From NCBI GenBank assembly GCA_012031345.1, contig JAAUTS010000012.1, forward strand, positions 1-35,550: a stretch of 35,550 bases of DNA. The letters are read 5' to 3'. Below the pieces are notes generated by a model. The model was not told where the DNA came from. It saw only the letters and a list, made by a program, of their open reading frames with translations, and made no database searches. Position 1 is the first letter of the stretch, and every line of letters starts with the position of its first letter. Position numbers and translations under genes: made by a program. The DNA comes from Blastochloris sp. (lineage in GTDB: Bacteria; Verrucomicrobiota; Verrucomicrobiia; Methylacidiphilales; JAAUTS01). Shown one piece after another: positions 28,525-35,550 of this stretch.

Positions 28525-30432
28525 CTAAGTCAAGCTTTCAGCCTGACTGTTTTGCTGGGCCGTGGGTCCCTTACGAACCCAGACGGCGAGGATGGATAGG
28601 TCGGAGGGGTTGACCCCGGAGACGCGGGAAGCTTGGCCGAAGCTGCGGGGGCGGACTTCTTTTAACTTCAGTCGCGCCTCGGTTTTTAAACCGCGGATGG
28701 CGTCGTAGTCCACCCAATCGGGGATGACTTTATCCTCCTGGGTTTTGACGCGGGCGATTTGCAGCAATTCCCGTTCGATGTAACCGGCGTATTTGATATC
28801 GGTCTGAACTTGGTCGGCAATTTCCGCGGGAACTTGTTGAAAGTTTTCCGGCAGGTCCTTCCAGGAAAACTCCGGCTTCCGCAACCATTCTTCCAGCGTC
28901 CGGGTTTCGCGACGTTCGCGCCGGAGTTCTTCCGTGATCTGGGCGATGCGTTCGCGTTTCGCCCGCAACTTAGCAACTCGTTCCGTTGTGGCCAAGCCGA
29001 TCTCTGCTCCGAGTTCGGTCAGGCGCAGGTCGGCGTTGTCCTGACGGAGGAGCAGGCGATACTCGGCCCGGGAGGTAAACATGCGGTAAGGCTCCTTGGT
29101 TCCCTTCGTGACCAGATCATCGATCAGGACACCCAGATAAGCTTGGTGTCGTCCGAGCAGGAAAGGGGCTTTTCCTTGAACCTTGAGAGCGGCGTTGATG
29201 CCTGCCATGAGCCCCTGCCCGGCAGCTTCCTCGTAACCGGAGGTGCCATTGATTTGCCCGGCGAAATACAAGCCCGCCACCGCCTTGGTCTCCAGGCTGG
29301 GTTGAAGCTGGGTCGGGGGACAAAAATCATACTCCACCGCGTAACCCGCCCGCATCATCTCGACCTGCTCCAAGCCGGGGATGCTGCGCAGGAAATCGTA
29401 TTGCACCTCGACAGGCAGGCTGGTGGAACAGCCGTTGATGTAAAATTCATCCGTATGACGACCTTCCGGTTCGAGGAAAATCTGGTGACGTTCCTTATCG
29501 GCAAAGCGAACAATCTTATCCTCCAAGGAAGGACAGTAGCGGGGTCCGGTGCCCTGAATGATGCCACAGTAAAGGGGGGATTTGTCCAAGTTCGCGCGGA
29601 TGATGTCGGCTGTCTCAGCAGTGGTGTGGGTGATCCAGCAAGGAATTTGTTCCACGTGGAACAATCCACCTTGTGGCCCCTCATTCCCTTCCCAATGGTT
29701 CAATGTGAAAATATCATGCCTCCCCTTCCGCACCCACTCGGGCATGAAGCTGAACATGGGCGCGGGGTTGTCGCCGTCCTGCCGCGCCATCTTGCTGAAG
29801 TCGATCGTTCTGCCGTTCAAGCGCGGGGGCGTCCCTGTCTTGAGTCGCTGCACTTCAAAACCCAGGCGACGCAGGCAGTCGGAAAAATCACTGACTCCAT
29901 CCCCCATGCGTCCGCCCGTGGCATTTTTCAGCCCCACATGCATGAGGGCTTTGAGGAAAGTTCCGGTGGTGATGATGACGCTCTTGGTTTCATAACGCAC
30001 CCCCATGCTGGTCAGCACGGCGCGAACTTCGTCCTGGTGCGTTTCAATGTCGGCAATGTTTCCTTGTTTTAAATCCAGATTGGGTTGAGCCTCGATGGTG
30101 GCCTTCATCCGGAACTGATACGCCTTTTTATCCGCCTGAGCCCGGGGAGCACGGACGCTGGGGCCTTTGGTCGTGTTAAGCATGCGAAACTGGATGCCGG
30201 TGGCGTCGGTGTTCAAACCCATCTCGCCGCCCAGCGCGTCAATTTCGCGCACCATGTGACCCTTGGCCAAGCCGCCGATGGCGGGGTTACAACTCATCTG
30301 GCCGATGGTGTCGAGGTTCATGGTCAGGAGCAGAGTGCGACAGCCCAGGCGCGCCGCCGCCAGCGCGGCCTCGCAACCCGCATGGCCCGCCCCCGCCACC
30401 ACCACGTCGTAAGCTGTAGGATATCGAAACAT
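28525..30432 (-). CDS. mnmG: tRNA uridine-5-carboxymethylaminomethyl(34) synthesis enzyme MnmG (GidA)
   Basis: YDVVVAGAGHAGCEAALAAARLGCRTLLLTMNLDTIGQMSCNPAIGGLAKGHMVREIDALGGEMG; CPSLEDKIVRFADKERHQIFLEPEG; GYEEAAGQGLMAGINAA; TSRAEYRLLLRQDNADLRLTE. Confidence 0.97.
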   Translation of the reverse strand: MFRYPTAYDVVVAGAGHAGCEAALAAARLGCRTLLLTMNLDTIGQMSCNPAIGGLAKGHMVREIDALGGEMGLNTDATGIQFRMLNTTKGPSVRAPRAQADKKAYQFRMKATIEAQPNLDLKQGNIADIETHQDEVRAVLTSMGVRYETKSVIITTGTFLKALMHVGLKNATGGRMGDGVSDFSDCLRRLGFEVQRLKTGTPPRLNGRTIDFSKMARQDGDNPAPMFSFMPEWVRKGRHDIFTLNHWEGNEGPQGGLFHVEQIPCWITHTTAETADIIRANLDKSPLYCGIIQGTGPRYCPSLEDKIVRFADKERHQIFLEPEGRHTDEFYINGCSTSLPVEVQYDFLRSIPGLEQVEMMRAGYAVEYDFCPPTQLQPSLETKAVAGLYFAGQINGTSGYEEAAGQGLMAGINAALKVQGKAPFLLGRHQAYLGVLIDDLVTKGTKEPYRMFTSRAEYRLLLRQDNADLRLTELGAEIGLATTERVAKLRAKRERIAQITEELRRERRETRTLEEWLRKPEFSWKDLPENFQQVPAEIADQVQTDIKYAGYIERELLQIARVKTQEDKVIPDWVDYDAIRGLKTEARLKLKEVRPRSFGQASRVSGVNPSDLSILAVWVRKGPTAQQNSQAESLT

Positions 30433-30510
30433 GGAGCTTAAGCTAAGCATACTTTTATTAAATGGTCACGAATAAGGCATAAACTATTGATGATAAATGG
30501 TTTAGATTGG

Positions 30511-30593
30511 AAAAGTTTAAAGTTGGAAGTATAAAGCTTTAAGACCAACTATCAGTAACTAGAAACCGTAACCCGAAACGAGTAACTCCCCCC
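30511..30593 (+). repeat. Dispersed repeat family R2, copy 3
   Basis: AGTTTAAAGTTGGAAGTATAAAGCTTTAAGACCAACTATCAGTAACTAGAAACCGTAACCCGAAACGAGTAACTCCCCCC. Confidence 0.75.
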
Positions 30594-30642
30594 TAAACAT
30601 TTTAATCTGGTTCCTTTTTCCGCATCGCAATATAAAGGGTGG

Positions 30643-31227
30643 ATGAAGTCCCGGTCCTTTCCTTTGTTGGTGATGTTGTTTTTTCTCCTTCCTTCCCTGG
30701 CTCAGGCGCACACGGGGCAGGGGCATGACGGGAGTTTCATGCATGGCGTCGCCCATCCCCTAACAGGTTGGGATCATTTGCTGGCCATGGTGGCGGTGGG
30801 GCTTTGGGCAGTGGCTCTGGGTGGACGAGCCCGCTGGGTTCTGCCTCTGGGCTTTGTGGGATTCATGCTGGTGGGTGGGCTGCTCGGAATGCAAGGTCTG
30901 GGCCTGCCTCTAGTGGAGCGGGGCATTCAACTTTCCGTGCTGGTTCTTGGTTTGGCTCTGGCCTTGGCCCTACGCCCGCATGGGATGCTTTCCTTGATGT
31001 TAGTGGCGGGCTTTGCCCTGTTTCACGGGCAGGCGCATGGCGCGGAGATGCCTCAGATGGCGAATGCCGGGCTTTACTTCCTCGGCTTTGCCCTCGCCAC
31101 CACCCTGCTGCACGGCCTGGGTCTGGCCTTGGGTTTTTCCCTCCAGCGCGTTGTCCGCCAGGCCTCCAGCCTGCGCTGGGCCGGCCTGGTCATTTTTATG
31201 ATGGGTCTGGTCTTGGTTTGGCGTTGA
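30643..31227 (+). CDS. HupE/UreJ family protein
   Basis: HTGQGHDGSFMHGVAHPLTGWDHLLAMVAVGLWAVALGGRARWVLPLGFVGFMLVGGLLG; C-terminal HGLGLALGFSLQR. Confidence 0.93.
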   Translation: MKSRSFPLLVMLFFLLPSLAQAHTGQGHDGSFMHGVAHPLTGWDHLLAMVAVGLWAVALGGRARWVLPLGFVGFMLVGGLLGMQGLGLPLVERGIQLSVLVLGLALALALRPHGMLSLMLVAGFALFHGQAHGAEMPQMANAGLYFLGFALATTLLHGLGLALGFSLQRVVRQASSLRWAGLVIFMMGLVLVWR

Positions 31228-31247
31228 GCTTGGTGCGGGGTGAGAAG

Positions 31248-31330
31248 AGTTTGAAGTTTTAAGACAGAAATTAGTTTTCAGTGTTCAGTAGCTAGAAACC
31301 CGTAACTCGAAACTAGTAACTTCTTCCCCC
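31248..31330 (+). repeat. Dispersed repeat family R2, copy 4
   Basis: TTTGAAGTTTTAAGACAGAAATTAGTTTTCAGTGTTCAGTAGCTAGAAACCCGTAACTCGAAACTAGTAACTTCTTCCCCC, close match to copies 1-3. Confidence 0.8.
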
Positions 31331-31333
31331 TCT

Positions 31334-31879
31334 ATGCCAAGAAACATTGTTTACTTCGACTTGGAAACGCAGAAAAGCGCCCAGGAGGTGGGAGGCTGGG
31401 GCAACATTCGGGACATGAAACTGGCCATCGGAGTTACCTACAGCACCGCCTTGGGAGGCTACAGCATTTATCATGAGAAGGATGTGGCGGACTTGATCAA
31501 GGAGCTGCAACGGGCGGATTTGGTGGTGGGATTTAACATTCTGCGTTTCGACTATACGGTGCTGGAGCCCTATGCCTGCTTTGATTTTTCCCAGGTGCCC
31601 AGCTTGGATCTGATGGTCAGCATTGAGGAAAAAATTGGTCATCGTATCGGTCTGGACGCAGTGGCGGAAGCCTCCCTGGGCATCAACAAAACCGCCGATG
31701 GCATGGAGGCCCTGAAATGGTGGAAAGAAGGGCGCTTGATGGACATCGCGGAATACTGTTGTTACGACGTCAAAGCCACCAAGATGGTCCACGAGTTCGG
31801 AGCTCAGGAGGGACGGGTCTTCTTCCAAAGCAACAAAACCAAACTCCGCCAGGAAGTGCCGGTGGAGTGGACGCTTTGA
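31334..31879 (+). CDS. RNase H-like fold protein (predicted 3'-5' exonuclease / helicase-associated)
   Basis: IVYFDLETQKSAQEVGGWGNI; ADLVVGFNILRFDYTVLEPY; SLDLM; GRLMDIAEYCCYDVKATKMVHEFG: DEDD-type acidic motif arrangement. Confidence 0.75.
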   Translation: MPRNIVYFDLETQKSAQEVGGWGNIRDMKLAIGVTYSTALGGYSIYHEKDVADLIKELQRADLVVGFNILRFDYTVLEPYACFDFSQVPSLDLMVSIEEKIGHRIGLDAVAEASLGINKTADGMEALKWWKEGRLMDIAEYCCYDVKATKMVHEFGAQEGRVFFQSNKTKLRQEVPVEWTL

Positions 31880-31885
31880 GTGGAG

Positions 31886-32482
31886 TCACCATGAAGATCA
31901 GGAAGACCATGAAGGAGTATGAGAGACCCGAATCTTTGTGTTCCTGGCCTTGATGGAGGTGGCGCGCCCCGGATGGAGTTCTCCGAGTTGTCACATCGTG
32001 TGATTGGTTGTGCGATTGAAGTTCACCGCCACCTCGGTCCCGGACTCTTGGAATCAACTTACGAACAATGCCTCGCGCACGAAATAAAACTACAGGGCTT
32101 GCAGTTCCATCTCCAGCATCCGCTTCCAGTGGGATACAAGGGACTACAGTTAAGTTGCGGCTATCGCGTCGATATCCTGGTCCATCAACAAATCATACTG
32201 GAACTCAAAAGTGTCGAGCGTCTGCTTGGCGTCCACGAGGTGCAACTGCTTACTTATATGAAGTTGGCTGAGATACGGCAGGGGTTTCTGATTAATTTTA
32301 ATGTCAAACGGTTGAAAGATGGACTCAGGAGTTTTGTTTTGTAATTTGCCCGGAAAAGCGAGGCTGACTTGCCGGAATGGATTCAAAAAGTGAACTTGAA
32401 GACCTGTTGAAACAGATCCGGCACCACCCATTCTTTTAACCCAAACATCTTCATGTTCTTCATGCCCTTCATGGTTATAAAT
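31886..32482. mobile_element. Putative mobile element: GxxExxY gene bounded by inverted arms of 9-nt CATGAAG units
   Basis: Left arm ACCATGAAG|ATCAGGAAG|ACCATGAAG|GAGTATGAG (31888-31923); right arm (32444-32480) reverse complement ACCATGAAG|GGCATGAAG|AACATGAAG|ATGTTTGGG. The GxxExxY ORF lies between; the element starts ~8 bp after the upstream stop codon. Confidence 0.6.
31973..32344 (+). CDS. GxxExxY protein (PD-(D/E)XK nuclease-like family)
   Basis: MEFSELSHRVIGCAIEVHRHLGPGLLESTYEQCLAHEIKLQGLQF..YRVDILVHQQIILELKSVERLLGVHEVQLLTYMKLAEIRQGFLINFNVKRLKDGLRSFVL; name-giving GLLESTY motif. Confidence 0.92.
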   Translation: MEFSELSHRVIGCAIEVHRHLGPGLLESTYEQCLAHEIKLQGLQFHLQHPLPVGYKGLQLSCGYRVDILVHQQIILELKSVERLLGVHEVQLLTYMKLAEIRQGFLINFNVKRLKDGLRSFVL

Positions 32483-32761
32483 GCAACAGGGTAGAGGATA
32501 ATCTGTCATTTTCGATGGGAGAGGTTTTTTATCTCAGACTGGGTTCTATAAAAAAACTTCCCGTATCACGCGCGGGGTTTCATACCCAAAACACCTTCCT
32601 TTCAGGCAGCATCCGCTGTTCCCGTGGTAAAATAGGGTCTGGGCCCCCGTCTTGGCAGGCTCTGGCCGGACCTCCAATTAAAGACGAAAAGACAAGACTC
32701 CAAACTGGGTTATAAACTGCTGGCTTGTCAGATTCACAAAACTTGCTATTTTCTACCGCTT

Positions 32762-33873
32762 ATGACTGATTCTCGTTTAGCTAGGCAGACTGCGGAGAGG
32801 CTCATTGGATCCAGAGCCCAACTCTTGAAATACAATGGATTGGTGGGTTTCGACGGTTTTGTCGATACAATCGTGGAGGTGGTGGATCAAAGGCAAAGCG
32901 TGACCAAATACACGCCGTTCCGTTCCATCAAGGCCTTCGCCAAGCGCGTGGACAGTGCCGCGGGCAAAAGTGCCAACTTTGAAACGGTCAACACTTTGGA
33001 GAAACTCGGCGGCAACGGCCCCATCATGGCCTTCGCCCTCAGCACCCTCGGTGCCCCCATCGAATACCTCGGCATGGTCGGTTATCCCAAGGTTCACCCC
33101 GTTTATGTGGAATTCGCCAAACGCGCCAAAATCCACGGCATTACCGAACCCGGCCTGACCTCCGCCTTCGAGTTCGGTGACGGCAAGCTCATGTTCGGCC
33201 AGCACGGCACTGTGCATGAAGTGAGCTGGGAAGTGATCAAAAACGTTTCGGCGACAAAAATTTCCGCAAGTTGTGGAACAACGCCAACTTCATCGCCATG
33301 GTCAACTGGACCATGCTGCCGCACATGTCGGCCCTTTGGAAAAAAATCCTGAGCGAATTCAAACCCGGCAAAGACGAGAAGCGCAAGGTGCTCTTCTTTG
33401 ATTTGGCCGATCCGGCCAAACGCATTGATGCCGATTTGTTGGCGGCGCTGAAAATCATCGGCGAGTTCCAACAATATCATGACGTGATTCTGGGGCTGAA
33501 TGAAAGCGAAGCCCTGCATGTGGCCAAGGTTCTGCGTTTGAAGAAATTCCCCCGCAGCCAAAAAGGTTACGCCGCGCTGGCCGGAGCCATCCGCGAGAAG
33601 TTGGTGCTGCACACCGTGGTGGTGCATCCTATGGAATTCGCCTGCGGTGCGGACGCGGAAGGGGAAGCCTTCGTGACCGGACCTTACACGGCCAAACCCA
33701 AAATCACCACCGGGGCGGGAGATCATTTCAATGCCGGGTTCCTGATTGGAAGACTGCTGGGACTGAGCCTGGCCCACTCCCTGCAGTTGGCCGTGGCCAA
33801 TTCCGGGTTCTATGTGCGTCACGCCCAGAGCCCCAACCGCGAACAGTTGGTGCGCTTCCTGCAAACTCTTTGA
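32762..33873 (+). CDS. PfkB-family carbohydrate kinase-like protein, apparent frameshift at ~33240-33246 (A-run)
   Basis: GFDGFVDTIVEVVDQR; ETVNTLEKLGGNGPIMAFALSTLGAPIEYLGMVG; after the A-run the shifted frame reads RFGDKNFRKLWNNANFIAMVNWTMLP...TGPYTAKPKITTGAGDHFNAGFLIGRLLG. Confidence 0.88.
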
Positions 33874-33892
33874 GTTTTTAGAACGCTCTTAC

Positions 33893-33928
33893 AAACCGCC
33901 TCATCTTTCGGGATGAGGCGGTTTTTTT
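33893..33928 (+). terminator. Rho-independent terminator downstream of the PfkB kinase
   Basis: AAACCGCCTCAT-CTTTCGGG-ATGAGGCGGTTTTTTT: 12-bp stem followed by a T-run. Confidence 0.9.
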
Positions 33929-33948
33929 GGCGAAAAATAAAGGTCGCT

Positions 33949-34500
33949 TTAGGGCAGGATGTGAACGGGGGTGAGGACTTCGACCAAGTCAAATAGTTCC
34001 ATCATGTCCCGGTTGCGGAGGCGGATGCACCCATGGCTGCTGGGGCTGCCGATGCGGTCCTCGTGGTTGGTGCCATGGAGGTAAATGTAGCGGGACTGGG
34101 TGTTGGCGTTGTGGGGTTCGTCCCCTGCCAGCCAAAGGATGCGGGTCAGGATCAAGTCCTCCTCCGTCGAGTCATTATCCGGCGACCAGAGCTGGCCCGT
34201 GGGTTGGCGACTTTGAAAAATCGCGCCCAGGGGTTGGCCCTGTCCGATTTTTTCCGCGATATGGAAACGTCCCGTCGGCGTGCGGTAACTACCCTCTTCC
34301 GTGCCCAGACCGAATTGGGAGCTTGAGCATGGGACGCTGAAAACGCATTCCCCGTCATGGAACACTTCGAGGAGCTGCTGGGGAATGGAGATAGTGACTT
34401 GCATGATGAGGTTCAGCGGGACTAGTTCCAGCTTGGAGAAATTCCGCAGGCTGACAATCCCCACTCGCCTGGGTCCCATGTTTTGACAAATATTTAACAA
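33949..34500 (-). CDS. L,D-transpeptidase (YkuD domain)
   Basis: IYLHGTNHEDRIGSPSSHGCIRLRNRDMMELFDLV; catalytic HGxx..SHGCIR motif. True start may be internal (MQVTISIPQQ). Confidence 0.92.
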   Translation of the reverse strand: MLNICQNMGPRRVGIVSLRNFSKLELVPLNLIMQVTISIPQQLLEVFHDGECVFSVPCSSSQFGLGTEEGSYRTPTGRFHIAEKIGQGQPLGAIFQSRQPTGQLWSPDNDSTEEDLILTRILWLAGDEPHNANTQSRYIYLHGTNHEDRIGSPSSHGCIRLRNRDMMELFDLVEVLTPVHILP

Positions 34501-34553
34501 ATGATTAGCGAAGCCCTGACAACCCAGGGCGGGGAAAGCGGCAGAGTGTGGGC

Positions 34554-35550
34554 ATGAAAACCAGTTTGCTCATGGTGAGCTTCCTCTCGGTGCTGGCTGC
34601 CTGCAGTTCAGCAGAAACCCGTTCCCTCCACATCAAAGTCGAACCCGAACGTGATCGTGTCCTGCGCTCCAGCGCGGGGGATGTGATCTTTCAGGTCGAG
34701 ATTCGTGGTCGCACGGAGAAGCCCCGGCAACGACTGCCCTTGAATCTGGCTGTGGTGCTGGACCGTTCCGGCTCCATGAGTGGAGCCAAGCTGGAGCAGG
34801 CTAAGCAGGCCGCCTTGACCGTGCTGGATCAACTGGCTCCGACGGATTATTTTTCACTACTGGCTTATGACGATGAGGTGCAGGTGCTGGTTCCGGCGCG
34901 GCGGGTGGAAAACAAGGAAAGGGTGCGGTCGGCCATTCTGGCTCTTCGGGCCGGGGATTCCACTGCACTCTATGCCGGGGTGCGCGAAGCTGCGGAACAG
35001 GTGAAACGGTATCTGAGCCGGGAAAAGATCAACCGCGTGATTCTGCTTTCGGATGGTCTGGCCAACGTAGGTCCGAGCAAGCCTTCCGATCTGGCTTCTT
35101 TGGGCGGACGTCTCCTGGAGGAACGCATTCATGTCACCACGATTGGCTTGGGTGATGATTACAATGAGGATCTGATGATGGCACTTTCCGAGGCCAGTGG
35201 TGCGAATTATTACTACGTGCGGGATGCGGAAAAGTTGCCGGGCATTTTCCGGGAGGAGTTGGGAAATTTGCAAAGCATCGTGGCGCGTAACATCAGGATC
35301 ATCCTTGAGATGCCGGAGGGGGTGCGTCCGGTGGAAGTCATGGGTCATCCCGAGGTGGTGTTTAAAAACAATCGCGCGGAACTCGTTTTGCAGGAGCACT
35401 ACGCGGCGCAGCAGCGCGGTTTTTTGATTCGTTGCGAGGTGTTGAAGCCTCAAGGTAAGAGTCAGGAGCTGGCCCGGGTGACCCTGCGTTATCAGGATGA
35501 GGTGGCCGGGTGTCGCGCGAGGATTCATGCCGGCCCGACGGATGGACGGA
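34554..35550 (+). CDS. VWA-domain lipoprotein/secreted protein, truncated by the window end
   Basis: MKTSLLMVSFLSVLAACSSAE signal/lipobox; MIDAS NLAVVLDRSGSMSGAKLEQAKQAALTVLDQL, GDSTALYAGVREA, VILLSDGLANVGPS. Open frame to the window end; missing from the supplied ORF track. Confidence 0.9.
   Translation, partial: MKTSLLMVSFLSVLAACSSAETRSLHIKVEPERDRVLRSSAGDVIFQVEIRGRTEKPRQRLPLNLAVVLDRSGSMSGAKLEQAKQAALTVLDQLAPTDYFSLLAYDDEVQVLVPARRVENKERVRSAILALRAGDSTALYAGVREAAEQVKRYLSREKINRVILLSDGLANVGPSKPSDLASLGGRLLEERIHVTTIGLGDDYNEDLMMALSEASGANYYYVRDAEKLPGIFREELGNLQSIVARNIRIILEMPEGVRPVEVMGHPEVVFKNNRAELVLQEHYAAQQRGFLIRCEVLKPQGKSQELARVTLRYQDEVAGCRARIHAGPTDGR

Noticed and set aside
28759-30072. 437-aa plus-strand ORF antisense to mnmG
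   Set aside because: Shadow ORF opposite a clearly conserved gene; no recognisable domain, composition follows the complementary strand.
1-35550. CRISPR array, prophage, integrase or classical IS element
   Set aside because: No direct repeats with regular spacers, no Cas, transposase, integrase or phage structural proteins recognised.

Overview
This window is about 35.5 kb of chromosomal sequence that looks Verrucomicrobia/PVC-like. That assignment is inferred from gene content and was not tested. It holds mostly housekeeping genes: tRNA-Pro(GGG), a MalK/UgpC-type ABC ATPase, a ferritin-like protein, lpxK, an ECF sigma-factor operon, a TolQ/TolR/TonB-type operon, the jag-yidC-yidD-rnpA-rpmH block, a pseudopilin, an ExoD-family gene, prs, dnaN-recF, a divergent transketolase, TrkA/TrkH, a CDF transporter, pepF, mnmG, HupE/UreJ, an RNase H-like nuclease, GxxExxY, a PfkB kinase, an L,D-transpeptidase and a VWA protein that runs off the window. 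No CRISPR array, transposase or prophage was recognised. The most interesting observations are: (1) several intergenic elements built from inverted arms of degenerate 8-10-nt tandem units ending in AG; one encloses a GxxExxY PD-(D/E)XK-like nuclease gene, which suggests an uncharacterised mobile-element family; (2) an in-frame rpmH-rnpA (L34 / RNase P protein) fused ORF with no usable start codon for a separate rnpA; (3) a second dispersed ~80-100 bp repeat family with four good copies plus partial ones; (4) a nucleotidyltransferase plus small-protein cassette resembling a toxin-antitoxin pair, hidden by a frameshift; (5) about 13 apparent frameshifts, many at homopolymers and several in essential genes, most likely a sequence-quality problem; (6) an origin-type gene neighbourhood in which dnaA is not found where it would be expected.
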